A DNA stretch of 64,000 nucleotides, taken from positions 1-64,000 of the forward strand of contig NZ_VRLV01000019.1 of the NCBI RefSeq assembly GCF_009760925.1. Reading direction: 5' to 3'. Below the pieces are notes generated by a model. It made no database searches. It saw only the letters and a program-made list of their open reading frames with translations, and was not told the DNA's origin. Shown here one piece after another: positions 26,597 to 35,423 of the stretch. Source of the DNA: Nonomuraea typhae (GTDB taxonomy: Bacteria > Actinomycetota > Actinomycetes > Streptosporangiales > Streptosporangiaceae). The position numbers were made by a program, and so were the translations under genes. How positions within the stretch are numbered: position 1 is the first letter of the stretch; each line of letters begins with the position of its first letter.

Positions 26597-26701
26597 GCCA
26601 TACAGGGACGCACGAGGAACGCGCTGCAGCAACCGCACACTTGCGTAGCCGGCGTTCTTGCATACTGGTCGCAGCAATCGGAGACGACGAGGACGCCAAC
26701 T

Positions 26702-27208
26702 GTGCATGAACTCTCGGTGGAGGTCCTGATGCTGCACGCCGACCATACGGGCACGTGGTCGTACCGGCACCTCACCGTTCCTCCCGGCCCGGGCGAGAGC
26801 CCGGACGAGGCCGCGCGCCGGGCCTGCGAGCTCGCGCCCGGCGCGCCGGACAGCGTCGTGCACTCCACGAGCTGGCGATACGACCGCGAGCGCGCACGGG
26901 TCGTCCTCACGTACGCCGTGTGCCCGGACCCGGTGCCCGGCGCGCCCCGGGCGGTTCTCGGCGACCTCCCGATCGCCCGGGGACCCGCCCCGGCCTCACC
27001 CAGCCCGGAGCGGATCGAGATGGCGAACGTGGCGGCGCACGCCATCCAGCACCTCGCCTTCCTGATGGCCACCGACCCGGTGGTCGGCGAGACGCTGGCC
27101 CGTCGGCCCGCGATCGCGGCGGCCCTGCGGAGCTGCTCTCCGGTGCCGGCCGGTGAGCTCGGCACAACCCAGATCACGTTCGGCCGCGCAGCAGCCGCCG
27201 GCCGGTGA
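26702..27208 (+). CDS. Conserved actinobacterial protein of unknown function
   Basis: 168 residues from GTG 26702; an ATG at 26729 with GGAGG 5 nt upstream is the alternative. A beta-rich N-terminal half (VEVLMLHADHTGTWSYRHL, STSWRYDRERARVVLTYAV) is followed by a helical C-terminal part beginning about residue 100. I recall similar stand-alone proteins in related genera, but no function is known. Its 3' end overlaps the convergent permease gene by 35 bp. Confidence 0.65.
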   Translation: MHELSVEVLMLHADHTGTWSYRHLTVPPGPGESPDEAARRACELAPGAPDSVVHSTSWRYDRERARVVLTYAVCPDPVPGAPRAVLGDLPIARGPAPASPSPERIEMANVAAHAIQHLAFLMATDPVVGETLARRPAIAAALRSCSPVPAGELGTTQITFGRAAAAGR

Positions 27209-29681
27209 GCTCGAACGCGGCCCAGACCACCAGGCACACGGCGGCCATCGCGGCCGGCGCCGGCCAGAGCGGCCCCGCGGGCCAGGGCCGGCCGAGGAAG
27301 CCGATGCTGAGCAGGAGCAGCGGCATGACGCTCATGGCCAGCCCCGCCGCGCAGGCGGTGAGCGCGATGAGGAGCGCCTCCCAGCGGATCATGGACAGAA
27401 GCTGGCCGCGGGTCGCGCCGAGACGTTGGACGGCGGTCAGCTCGGCGCCGCGGGCCGCGGTGGTGGCGACCAGGCGGTTGGCGACGGAGACCAGCACGTA
27501 GCCGAGGAGCACGGCCAGCACCGCCAGGTTGATCCACAACTGGGCGTTGGTCTGCCCTGCCTGCGGCGAGGTGGCGTCCGCGGCGATCTCGACACCGGGC
27601 CAGCTCTCCTTCACAGCCTCGAGCGCGCCGGGGTCGGCCACGCGGACCAGGACGCTGGAGGCCAGGCCCGTGGTGGTGTGCCCGGCGACGAGGTCGCGGG
27701 ACAGGACGACCGGGCCCAGCCCGAGCGTGCGGGTGTAGGTGGCGGCCACGCGCGCCTTCACCCTGAAGCCGTCGCCCAGGATCAGGTCACGTTGCTCACC
27801 CACCTTCCCGGCACGTTCGTCCAGCGCGATCGTGGCGCCCTTGAGGTTCGCCAGGCTGCCCTGCGTGATCCCCAGGTCCACGATCCCGGCCGCTTCCGGG
27901 CCGAGCACCATGGCGGCGCGGTCCTTGAGGCCCTCGCCGGGGTCGCCGAGGGCCAGCGAGCGGCCGACGACGATGGTCGTCGAGGTGGCGATGGCGGCCT
28001 TCACGCCCGGGGTGGCGCGCACCGACTCCAGCAGCCCGTCCGGGATGCCGCCGTAGGCGGGAGCGGTGACGACGGCGTCGGCCTTCAGGATCTCGGCGGT
28101 CTGCGCGGTCGTGGCGCTCAGGACGGTGGTGTGGGTGAGCGTCATGCTCGTGGTGAGCGTCACCACCATGCCGAGCGCGGCCACCGCGCCCGCGGTGCGC
28201 AGCGCGTAGCCGTGGGTGTTGGTCACGGCGAGCCAGGCAGGGGCGGAGACGCGGGCGGGCACGAGCCGCACGAGCAGGCCACTGCCCAGCTGGACCAGCC
28301 TGGGCCCGGCCAGCGCGAGGCCGACAACCGACAGAAGCGCGGCCATGCCGGGCCCCACGGCGGCGACCTCGCCGCGGAGGAACAACGGCATCGTCGACAG
28401 GACCAGCGCGGCGCCGATGAGGGCGAGCCCGCCGACGAACCGCGGCCGCGACGGCGTGCGCGGCTCGCTCTGGGAGTCCCGGACGGCGGCCGTGGCCGGC
28501 ATCTTCGAGGCCGGCAGCGAGGTGGCCCAGGCCGAGAACCGCACGACACCCAGCAGCAGTACGGCGGCGCCGGCCGCGGGCAAGGGGCTGTAGGTCAGCG
28601 GAAGCTGCGCGGGCAGCATGCCGAGGGAGACCAGCAGGTCGCCGAAGTGGGCGGCCAGGAGGTAACCGGCGGCGGCGCCGGGCAGCAGGGCGGCCACGGC
28701 GGCGGTCATGCCCTGGGCGGCGACGAGCTTGCGGACCTGGCGCGGGGTGGCGCCGGCGGCCCTGAGCAGCGCGAGGTCGCGGCGCTGCCGGGTGATGGAC
28801 AGGGAGATGCCGCCGCCGACGACGAAGCCGACGATGAGCAGGCTGATGCCGCCGATCGAGCTCGGCAGCATGATCAGCATGGTGCGGGCGGCGGCCGTCT
28901 CCGGGGATTCCGCGTCGCCCTTGGCCTGGCCGGTGCTGACGACGTAGCGCTCGCCGAGCTTCTGCCGGACGGCTGTGGCCAGGGTCTCCGCGGTGGCGCC
29001 CGGGGCGGCGCGCAGGGCGATGAGGTCGGCCTTGCCGGGCCTGCCGTACAGGGTGACGGCGGTCTGGTCGGGGAAGTAGAGGCCGGGGCGGTCCACGACG
29101 CCGGTCACCCGGTAGGTGGCGCGCCTGCCCGCCGCGACGACCTCGACCTCGGCGCCCTGCCGTACGGCATGCGCGGTGGAGACGGCGAGCTCGCCCGGAG
29201 CAGTGGGCGCGCGGCCGCTGACGAGCTTGGCGCCGGCCGGCGCGGCCGAGGACCAGCCGTGACCGGTCCCGCCGGACGCCTTCACGGTCTCGCCGGGTGT
29301 CTTCGCGGGTGTGCCGGGTGTCTTCGCGGGTGTGCCGGGTGTCTTCGCGGGTGTGCCGGGCGTCTTCACGAGGGCGGCCGGGAAGGTGAGGTCGGCGGAG
29401 GCGGCGGCGACGCCGGGGAGGCGGGACAGCTCGGCGGCCAGCGAGGCGGGCACGGGCGCGCGTTCCGGCAGCGCGACCGGGAGGTCTTCCTTCTGCGCGA
29501 CGGTCTGCGGGGCGGAGACGAGGACGTCGGCATGGGTCAGGCGCTGCTGGGAGATGCCCGAGCGCAGGCCGGACTCGATGACGACGCCGGTGCCGGTGAC
29601 CAGCGCCATGCCGCCGAACACGGCGAAGAAGGCCACGACGAGGCCGCCCAGCCCCGACATGGCGAGGGCTGTCCTGATCAT
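27174..29681 (-). CDS. ABC transporter permease, FtsX/MacB type
   Basis: 835 residues: an N-terminal helix (about 10-32), a large extracellular loop, then groups of helices in two FtsX-like modules (about 300-440 and 470-830), the layout of duplicated MacB/LolCE-type permeases. An insertion in the first loop holds four copies of KTPGTPA-like heptads encoded by a 21-bp repeat. The ATG overlaps the stop of the ATPase gene (ATGA). These exporters move peptides or lipoproteins or sense cell-wall antibiotics; the substrate is unknown here. Confidence 0.9.
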   Translation of the reverse strand: MIRTALAMSGLGGLVVAFFAVFGGMALVTGTGVVIESGLRSGISQQRLTHADVLVSAPQTVAQKEDLPVALPERAPVPASLAAELSRLPGVAAASADLTFPAALVKTPGTPAKTPGTPAKTPGTPAKTPGETVKASGGTGHGWSSAAPAGAKLVSGRAPTAPGELAVSTAHAVRQGAEVEVVAAGRRATYRVTGVVDRPGLYFPDQTAVTLYGRPGKADLIALRAAPGATAETLATAVRQKLGERYVVSTGQAKGDAESPETAAARTMLIMLPSSIGGISLLIVGFVVGGGISLSITRQRRDLALLRAAGATPRQVRKLVAAQGMTAAVAALLPGAAAGYLLAAHFGDLLVSLGMLPAQLPLTYSPLPAAGAAVLLLGVVRFSAWATSLPASKMPATAAVRDSQSEPRTPSRPRFVGGLALIGAALVLSTMPLFLRGEVAAVGPGMAALLSVVGLALAGPRLVQLGSGLLVRLVPARVSAPAWLAVTNTHGYALRTAGAVAALGMVVTLTTSMTLTHTTVLSATTAQTAEILKADAVVTAPAYGGIPDGLLESVRATPGVKAAIATSTTIVVGRSLALGDPGEGLKDRAAMVLGPEAAGIVDLGITQGSLANLKGATIALDERAGKVGEQRDLILGDGFRVKARVAATYTRTLGLGPVVLSRDLVAGHTTTGLASSVLVRVADPGALEAVKESWPGVEIAADATSPQAGQTNAQLWINLAVLAVLLGYVLVSVANRLVATTAARGAELTAVQRLGATRGQLLSMIRWEALLIALTACAAGLAMSVMPLLLLSIGFLGRPWPAGPLWPAPAAMAAVCLVVWAAFELTGRRLLRGRT
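29295..29372. repeat. In-frame 21-bp repeat inside the ABC permease gene
   Basis: Three near-identical 21-bp units plus a diverged fourth encode KTPGTPA heptads in the extracellular loop of the permease. The unit is a multiple of three, so copy-number change would keep the frame and only lengthen the loop. Confidence 0.85.
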
Positions 29682-30415
29682 CGTGCACCACTTCCGGCGG
29701 GGATCTGGGCGAGCTGGGTGAGGCGGGTGGCCAGGTCCTGCGCGGTGGGCGTGGCCAGGACGTCGACCACCTGGCCGTCGGCCATGACCAGGGCGTCGTG
29801 GGCGCGGGCCGCGGCGGCGGGGTCGTGGGTGACCATGACGACGGTCTGGCCGAGGTCGTCGACGAGGGAGCGCAGCAGGTCCAGGACCTGCCCCGCGGCG
29901 CGCAGGTCGAGCGCCCCCGTGGGCTCGTCGGCGAAGACCACGTCGGGCCGGCCGGCCAGCGCGCGGACGATGGCGGCCCGCTGCTGCTGGCCGCCGGAGA
30001 GTTCGGCGGGCCGGTGGCGCAGGCGATCCTGCAGGCCGACGCGTTCGACGAGTTCGGCGATCCAGGCGCGGTCGGGGCGCCGGCCGGCCAGGCGGAGCGA
30101 GAGGGTGAGGTTCTCCTCGACGGTGATGGCCGGGAGCAGGTTGTAGGACTGGAAGACGAAGCCGACGCGCTCGCGGCGCAGGATCGTGCGTTTGGTCTCG
30201 TTGAGGCGGCCGATGTCCACGCCGCCGATCTCGACGCCGCCGGACGTGGGCCGGTCGAGGGCGGCGGCGCACTGGATCAGCGTGCTCTTGCCGGAGCCGG
30301 AAGGGCCCATGACGGCGACGAAGCGGCCCTGCGGGAAGCCCAGGGTGACGTCGTTGAGCGCGACGAGGTCGCCGTATTTCTTGGTGACGCCGGTGAGCGT
30401 GACGACGTGGTGCAT
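29678..30415 (-). CDS. ABC transporter ATP-binding protein, MacB/LolD type
   Basis: 245 residues. Walker A GPSGSGKST (37-45), Q-loop in FVFQSYNLLPAITVEEN, signature LSGGQQQR, Walker B DVVFADEPTGALD and the switch histidine in VMVTHD. The ATG at 30415 puts the conserved HVVTLTGVTKKYGD start in place; the open frame continues 13 codons upstream. It is translationally coupled to the permease and drives it. Confidence 0.95.
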   Translation of the reverse strand: MHHVVTLTGVTKKYGDLVALNDVTLGFPQGRFVAVMGPSGSGKSTLIQCAAALDRPTSGGVEIGGVDIGRLNETKRTILRRERVGFVFQSYNLLPAITVEENLTLSLRLAGRRPDRAWIAELVERVGLQDRLRHRPAELSGGQQQRAAIVRALAGRPDVVFADEPTGALDLRAAGQVLDLLRSLVDDLGQTVVMVTHDPAAAARAHDALVMADGQVVDVLATPTAQDLATRLTQLAQIPAGSGAR

Positions 30416-30548
30416 GGTGCCCAACCCTAGGAATCGGGCCCATGCCGCGGACATCCCGCGCGCTGCCCGACCGGCGGTAGTGCAGGCACTACCGTGCTTT
30501 TCCGAAAAGCACGATGACTCCTTATTAAGGAAATCACCGGAAAGAAAA

Positions 30549-30574
30549 CGCCGGCCCGCGTGAACGGGCCGGCG
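30549..30574 (-). terminator. Intrinsic terminator of the beta-trefoil gene
   Basis: Perfect 10-bp stem CGCCGGCCCG/CGGGCCGGCG with a 6-nt loop; on the minus strand it is followed by TTTTCTTTCC, a good U-tract. It lies 10 bp after the stop of the gene at 30584-31165. Confidence 0.85.
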
Positions 30575-30583
30575 TCGTGATTT

Positions 30584-31165
30584 CTAGGCGAACCGCTCCC
30601 ACGGTCCCAGCGCGCCGGCGCGGGCGCGCAGCATCGCGTAATCGCCGCCGCCATAACCGAGCTCGGCCGAGACCAGAAGGCCGTTGGCGAGCGAGGTGAT
30701 GGTCACGCAGCCGCTGCCGCAGGAGGCGATCCAGAACTGCTCCCACGGCCCGATCGCCGAGGCGCGGGCGCGCAGCATCGCGTAGTCGCCGCCGCCGTAG
30801 CCGAGCTCGGCGGCGACCAGGAGGCCGTTGGCCTGCGAGGTGATGGTGTCGTAGGTGGACCCGAAGCAGACGGTGTACAGCTCCCAGGGCCCGACGGCCG
30901 AGGCGCGGGCCCGGAGCATGGCGTAGTCGCCGCCGCTGTACCCGAGTTCGGCCGACACCAGCAGGTTGTTGGCCAGTGAGGTGATGATGACGTTGGAGTG
31001 GCACTGCTGGGTCGCCGCCCTGCCGGGAACCCGCTCGGCGGTGACGAGGTCGGACAGGGTCCGGCGTTCTGCCGTCTGGGCCGCGGCAGGCTGGAATGAC
31101 CCGAGAGTGAGCGCGAGCAGTACGGCCATGCAGACGGCGATTAATCGATTCAATGTTTTACGCAT
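30584..31165 (-). CDS. Secreted three-repeat beta-trefoil (fascin-like) protein
   Basis: 193 residues. Signal peptide about 1-29 (MRKTLNRLIAVCMAVLLALT, cleavage near AAA-QT). After a 25-residue linker come three nearly identical repeats of about 45 residues, each with ITSLANGLLVSAELGYGGGD, then YAMLRARA and GPWE. Three such repeats make one beta-trefoil, as in fascin-like domains that bind carbohydrate or filaments. Four cysteines outside the core repeat pattern could form disulfides. No enzyme domain is attached, so a binding protein is the best guess. It has its own terminator. Confidence 0.75.
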   Translation of the reverse strand: MRKTLNRLIAVCMAVLLALTLGSFQPAAAQTAERRTLSDLVTAERVPGRAATQQCHSNVIITSLANNLLVSAELGYSGGDYAMLRARASAVGPWELYTVCFGSTYDTITSQANGLLVAAELGYGGGDYAMLRARASAIGPWEQFWIASCGSGCVTITSLANGLLVSAELGYGGGDYAMLRARAGALGPWERFA

Positions 31166-31293
31166 TGAACCAACCTCCCTTTCTGAAGCCCGTCAGAAAT
31201 GTGCTTGCCGGAGGATCATCAATCGGCCCGTCGCGCGTGTCAACCCGCTTTTATCATTAAAAAGTAGTCCGGATCTTGGCATATCATCCACAG

Positions 31294-33378
31294 ATGCGTT
31301 TTGAGCTGCTTGGACCGGTACGCGGCCTGCGCGGGGACGAAGAGCTCGACCTGGGCTCCCCTCAGCAGCGCCTGACCCTCGCCGCCCTGCTCCTGGCCGA
31401 GGGTCGCGTGGTCGGCCAGGACCAGCTGATCGACATCCTGTGGGCCGACACGCCGCCCAAGACCGCGGCGAACGTCGTGCGGCAGTACCTGTCCCGGCTG
31501 CGCGCCGTGCTGGGCGCCGAGGTGATCCAGTCGGTGGCCGGCGGCTACCGCTGCGCCGCGGAGACCGACGTGGCGGACTTCCACCGGCTGCTCGCCGCGG
31601 CCGCGCAGGCGCCCGTGGCCGAGGCGCACGCGCTGCTGCGCCAGGCGCTGGATCACTGGCGGGGCGAGCCGCTGGCCGGGCTGCCCGGCCTCTGGGCGCA
31701 GGCGCAGCGCACCCGGCTGACCGAGGCGCGGCTGGTCGCGCTGGAGTCCAGGTTCGACACCGACCTGGCGACGGGCCGGCACGCCGAGGTGATCGGCGAG
31801 CTGACCGCGCTGCACGCCGCGCACCCGACCCGTGAGCGGCTGTCCGGCCAGCTCATGCTGGCGCTCAAGCGAGCCGGCCGGCAGGCCGAGGCCATCGGCG
31901 TCTACGCCGAGACCCGCCTGCTGCTCGCCGAGGAGTTCGGCGTGGACCCGTCGGCCGAGCTGGCCGCCGCCTACCAGCAGGTCATCGCCGCCGAGAAGCC
32001 CGCGTCCGCGTCCGCGCCGACGCCGCGCCAGCTGCCCGCGGTCACCACCGACTTCACCGGCCGCGCCCCCGCGCTGACCACCCTGGCAGCCGCCCTCCGC
32101 GGCAGCGGCGCCCTCCCGATCGCCGCCGTCTCCGGCCAGGGCGGCGTCGGCAAGACCACCCTGGCCCTGCGCGCCGCCCACACCGCCGCGGAACACTTCC
32201 CCGACGGCCAGCTCTTCGCCGACCTCGGCGGCGCCAGCGCCGAGCCGATCACCCCCGAGGCCGCGCTGGCCTCCTTCCTCCACGCCCTGGGCCACGCCGA
32301 GCCGCCGGACGGCCTCGAGGAACGCGCCGCGCTCTTCCGCTCCACGCTGGCCGACCGGCGCGTGCTCGTCGTCCTCGACAACGCCGCCGACCTGCGCCAG
32401 GTCCTGCCGCTCCTGCCGGGCTCGCCGGCCTGCGCGGTGCTGATCACCAGCCGGGTACGGCTGGCGGGCCTGGCCGGCGCCACCCACGTCGATCTGGACG
32501 TCCTCAACCTGGACGAGGCCCGCGCCCTGCTGGCCGCCGTGGCCGGGCAGGCCCGCGTGACCGCCGAGCCGCAGGCCGCCCTGGACCTCATCGGCGCCTG
32601 CGCCTTCCTGCCCCTGGCCATCCGGATCGCCGCCGCCCGGCTGGCCGCCCGCCCCGCGTGGACCCTCGGGCAGCTTGCCGCCCGCCTGGCCGACGAGCGC
32701 CGCCGGCTGGCCGAGCTGCGCGCGGGCGACCTGGCCGTCGAGGCGTGCTTCGCGCTGGGGTACGACCAGTTGCGGCCCGACCTGGCCCGGGCCTTCCGGC
32801 TGCTGGCCGTGCCGAACGCGGCCGCGCTCACGCTGCCCATGGTCGAGCAGTTGCTCGACACGCCGGACGCGGAGGACCTCTGCGAGCGGCTCGTCGACCT
32901 GAACCTGCTGCAGTCGCCCTGGCCCGGCCACTACCGGCTGCACGACCTGCTGCGCGTCTACGCCCGCAGCCGGCCCGACGACGAGATGGTCCAGCAGATG
33001 GCGCTGCTGCGGCTGTGCACGTGGCTGAAGGGCAGCGTGGTGTCGGCCATCCGGCTGGCGGCGCCTGGACACCCGGTGGTCGAGGGACTCGACCAGGGGG
33101 TGGGCCGGCGCTTCGCCGGCCTGGACGAGGTGACGGCGTGGCTGGACACCTCGATGGAGGCGGTGCTGAGCTGCCTGGACCAGGCGATCCGGCTGGGCAA
33201 GGGCGACCTGTCCAGGATGGGGGCGCTGCTGGAGATGCTGGCCGTGCTGCGCGAGAGCAGCACCGACTACCGGCCGCACGTGGAGCTGCTGCTGACCGAG
33301 GCCGAGCGCAGAGGTGACGAGGCGGCGCAGGCTTATGCGCGATCCTTGCTGCTGATTGGGGTGCGAGCGGACGGCTGA
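31294..33378 (+). CDS. SARP-type regulator with BTAD and NB-ARC domains (AfsR-like)
   Basis: About 694 residues from ATG 31294 (MRFELLGPVRG, the usual SARP beginning). OmpR-type winged helix 1-90, bacterial transcriptional activation domain 95-240, then an NB-ARC/STAND ATPase with Walker A GQGGVGKTT (281-289), VVLDN Walker B and the LLITSR-like ALITSRVRL. The AfsR group activates secondary-metabolite genes; here the C-terminal TPR part is short. No biosynthetic cluster adjoins, so the target is unknown. It is divergent from the secreted trefoil gene, with 128 bp between. Confidence 0.92.
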   Translation: MRFELLGPVRGLRGDEELDLGSPQQRLTLAALLLAEGRVVGQDQLIDILWADTPPKTAANVVRQYLSRLRAVLGAEVIQSVAGGYRCAAETDVADFHRLLAAAAQAPVAEAHALLRQALDHWRGEPLAGLPGLWAQAQRTRLTEARLVALESRFDTDLATGRHAEVIGELTALHAAHPTRERLSGQLMLALKRAGRQAEAIGVYAETRLLLAEEFGVDPSAELAAAYQQVIAAEKPASASAPTPRQLPAVTTDFTGRAPALTTLAAALRGSGALPIAAVSGQGGVGKTTLALRAAHTAAEHFPDGQLFADLGGASAEPITPEAALASFLHALGHAEPPDGLEERAALFRSTLADRRVLVVLDNAADLRQVLPLLPGSPACAVLITSRVRLAGLAGATHVDLDVLNLDEARALLAAVAGQARVTAEPQAALDLIGACAFLPLAIRIAAARLAARPAWTLGQLAARLADERRRLAELRAGDLAVEACFALGYDQLRPDLARAFRLLAVPNAAALTLPMVEQLLDTPDAEDLCERLVDLNLLQSPWPGHYRLHDLLRVYARSRPDDEMVQQMALLRLCTWLKGSVVSAIRLAAPGHPVVEGLDQGVGRRFAGLDEVTAWLDTSMEAVLSCLDQAIRLGKGDLSRMGALLEMLAVLRESSTDYRPHVELLLTEAERRGDEAAQAYARSLLLIGVRADG

Positions 33379-33398
33379 ACGCCTACGGTGTCGTGGGT

Positions 33399-34040
33399 AT
33401 GGGGGAAAACAAGATCTTAAATCGGGTCCTCGGCGTCGCCGTCCTCACCGCTCTCGCGGTGCCGGTCACGGCGGCAGCCGTACCGGAGAAGGCGGAGGCG
33501 TCGGCGGCGAGCGCGCGCCGGCAGCTCGCCCAGCTCAAGGTGGCGAAGGCGTTGTCCAGCAGGGGCTACGACCGGCGCCGGTTCGCCCCGCGGTGGGCGC
33601 ATCACCGCGGCTCCTGCAACGCCCGTGAGGTGGTGCTGGCCCGCGACGGCAGGGGCGTGCGCCGCGACAGGGACTGCCATCCCGTCAGGGGCACCTGGTA
33701 CAGCCCGTACGACGGCAAGGTGCTGCGCAGCGAGCGGCAGGTCGACGTCGATCACGTGGTGCCGCTGTCGTACGCGTGGCGCTCGGGCGCCAAGCGGTGG
33801 AGCCAGGCCAAGCGGCGGGCCTTCGCCAACGACCTCACGCGGCCGGAGCTGAGAACCGTCAGCCACGCGGCCAACATCGCCAAGGGCGGCAAGGGCCCGC
33901 AGAGCTGGCGGCCGCCGCGGCGCGGCTACTGGTGCGCGTACGCGACCTCGTGGATCACGGTGAAGCACCACTACCGCCTCTTCGTCACCAAGAAGGAGAA
34001 GAAGGCGCTGCTCAACATGCTCCGCACCTGCGGGAAGTGA
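33399..34040 (+). CDS. Secreted HNH endonuclease family protein (DUF1524-like)
   Basis: About 213 residues with an N-terminal signal peptide (VLGVAVLTALAVPVTAAAVP). The catalytic block DVD118H119VVPLSYAWRSGA and the later asparagine in SHAANIAKGGKGP fit the HNH/beta-beta-alpha metal nuclease fold of secreted actinobacterial nucleases. Four cysteines may form disulfides. A nutritional or DNA-scavenging role is an inference. ATG 33399 is preceded by no clear ribosome binding site; GTG 33393 is an alternative. The stop abuts the convergent gene (TGATCA). Confidence 0.87.
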   Translation: MGENKILNRVLGVAVLTALAVPVTAAAVPEKAEASAASARRQLAQLKVAKALSSRGYDRRRFAPRWAHHRGSCNAREVVLARDGRGVRRDRDCHPVRGTWYSPYDGKVLRSERQVDVDHVVPLSYAWRSGAKRWSQAKRRAFANDLTRPELRTVSHAANIAKGGKGPQSWRPPRRGYWCAYATSWITVKHHYRLFVTKKEKKALLNMLRTCGK

Positions 34041-34505
34041 TCAGGCGTCCCTGAAGCGCTCGTGGGCCGCCTGCTTGCTGATGCCCATGGCCTCGCCCAC
34101 CTCGGCCCAGGAGGCTCCGGCCGCCCTGGCCGAGGTGACGGCCTGGTCGAGCAGGGTCCGCTGCCAGCTCTCCACCTGCGACAGCAGCGTGAGGGCGGCC
34201 AGCGGGCGCTCGCCGGCGAGGTTGACGATCTGCTCGCACAGCAGGTTCGACTTGACCACGAGCCAGTTCGGCGGGGCGGCGAGCAGGAGCGGCTTGGCGT
34301 GCTCGTACCAGCGGCCCTCCGCGTCCTTGGCGCCCTCGGGCGTCGGCGGGAAGCGGCGGCGGTCGGACCAGCCACAGGAGCAGGCGCCCTGGTAGCCGGT
34401 GAAGGCCCGGGTGAAGGCGCCGCTCGAGCGGGCGAGCGTGCCGTCGGGCAGCACCGGTGCCGCGAAGCCTTCGTGGCCGGGGATATCAGACAGTTTCAGC
34501 GTCAC
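34041..34505 (-). CDS. Small protein with Zn-like Cys pair and C-terminal HTH-like segment
   Basis: 154 residues from GTG 34505. An N-terminal part includes GACSCGWSDRRRFPPTPEGA, a CxC that could bind metal, and a helical centre. The end, ASWAEVGEAMGISKQAAHERF, reads as a helix-turn-helix of the type seen in small actinobacterial DNA-binding proteins. The start lies just past a long inverted repeat that also contains the end of the DUF4097 gene. Function unknown; a regulator is likely. Confidence 0.7.
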   Translation of the reverse strand: MTLKLSDIPGHEGFAAPVLPDGTLARSSGAFTRAFTGYQGACSCGWSDRRRFPPTPEGAKDAEGRWYEHAKPLLLAAPPNWLVVKSNLLCEQIVNLAGERPLAALTLLSQVESWQRTLLDQAVTSARAAGASWAEVGEAMGISKQAAHERFRDA

Positions 34506-34507
34506 AC

Positions 34508-34561
34508 CGTCAAGATACCCTGACGACAGCTCTCCCCGGAAGGCGTCAGGGTATCTTGACG
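34508..34561. promoter_or_regulatory. 18-bp perfect inverted repeat between two genes
   Basis: Left arm 34508-34525 and right arm 34544-34561 are exactly complementary (core GTCAAGATACCCTGACG) with an 18-nt loop. The right arm encodes the last residues VKIP and stop of the DUF4097 protein; the left arm ends 3 bp before the GTG of the next minus-strand gene. There is no T-run. It could be an attenuating hairpin or a regulator site. Confidence 0.7.
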
Positions 34562-35352
34562 CTGCGCCGTACCACCACGTTGCCGTGCGTGGTGCTGGCC
34601 CGGATGTCCACGCTGACCTCCGCCGGCTCCGGTGGCGGGCCGGCCTCCAGCAGGTTGCGCACGCTGCCATAGGTCGAACCGAGGCCCAGCTTGGCGACGC
34701 TGCCCCGCTTGACGCCCACGTCGATCTGCCCGGAGGCGGAGACGAGGTCGACCACCCCGTCGGCCACCTCGCCGACGCGGATGCCGCCGTGCGCGGTCCT
34801 GGCCTCGACGCTCGCGTGGGCCCGGTCCACGACGATCTCCCCGTGGGCGGTGCCGACCACGAGGTTCCCGGTGATCTCGCCGAGATGGACGTCGCCGCTG
34901 GGGGTCTTGACCTGGGCGTCGCCGTCCACGAAGCCGACGACGATCTCGCCGGAGCCGGTCTCCAGCCGTGCCCGGCCGGTCCGGCCGAGCTGGATCTCGC
35001 CGTGGGAGGTCTGGACACGGGTCTCGCCGAGGCGGCCCTGGGCGTGCACCCCGCCTGCGGCCAGCTCCGCCCGCAGGCCGGACCCCTCGGGCAGTTCGAT
35101 CTCCACCTCGATGGACCCCACGCGGCGCGCCCAGGCGTATCGCCGGTCGGTCTTGATCCTGAGGTGGCCGTCGAAGAAGTGCACCTCGGTGAGGCCGGCG
35201 GCGGTCACGTCGTCCTCGCTGGTCAGATCGCTCGGGTTCACCCGGACCCGGGTGTCGCCACGGAGCTCGGCCACGATCCGCACCTCACCGGCGGCGATCT
35301 CGAGCACGGCCTCGATGGGTTCCGGAGTCTCAAATTCATACACGTTGTACAC
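34546..35352 (-). CDS. DUF4097 family beta-helix-like protein
   Basis: 268 residues, starting at GTG 35352. Repeating short beta strands (ARLETGSGEIVVG, AQVKTPSGDVHLGEI, VEARTAHGGIRVGEV) give the right-handed beta-solenoid pattern of DUF4097 (putative adhesin). There is no signal peptide or membrane helix, so it is probably cytoplasmic. It is divergent from a TetR regulator with 71 bp between starts. Function unknown; in actinobacteria such genes often accompany a regulator and are described as bactofilin- or adhesin-like. Confidence 0.8.
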   Translation of the reverse strand: MYNVYEFETPEPIEAVLEIAAGEVRIVAELRGDTRVRVNPSDLTSEDDVTAAGLTEVHFFDGHLRIKTDRRYAWARRVGSIEVEIELPEGSGLRAELAAGGVHAQGRLGETRVQTSHGEIQLGRTGRARLETGSGEIVVGFVDGDAQVKTPSGDVHLGEITGNLVVGTAHGEIVVDRAHASVEARTAHGGIRVGEVADGVVDLVSASGQIDVGVKRGSVAKLGLGSTYGSVRNLLEAGPPPEPAEVSVDIRASTTHGNVVVRRSVKIP

Positions 35353-35423
35353 AATATGCGAACGATGTGCGCGACTGCAATCGGCATTCCCGCTAGACTG
35401 TCGGCGGAACAGGGAGGGGAAAC

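Noticed and set aside
31294-34040. Antibiotic biosynthetic locus or defence island around the SARP regulator and HNH nuclease
   Set aside because: The HNH protein has a signal peptide and is therefore secreted, not an intracellular defence nuclease, and no biosynthetic enzymes adjoin.
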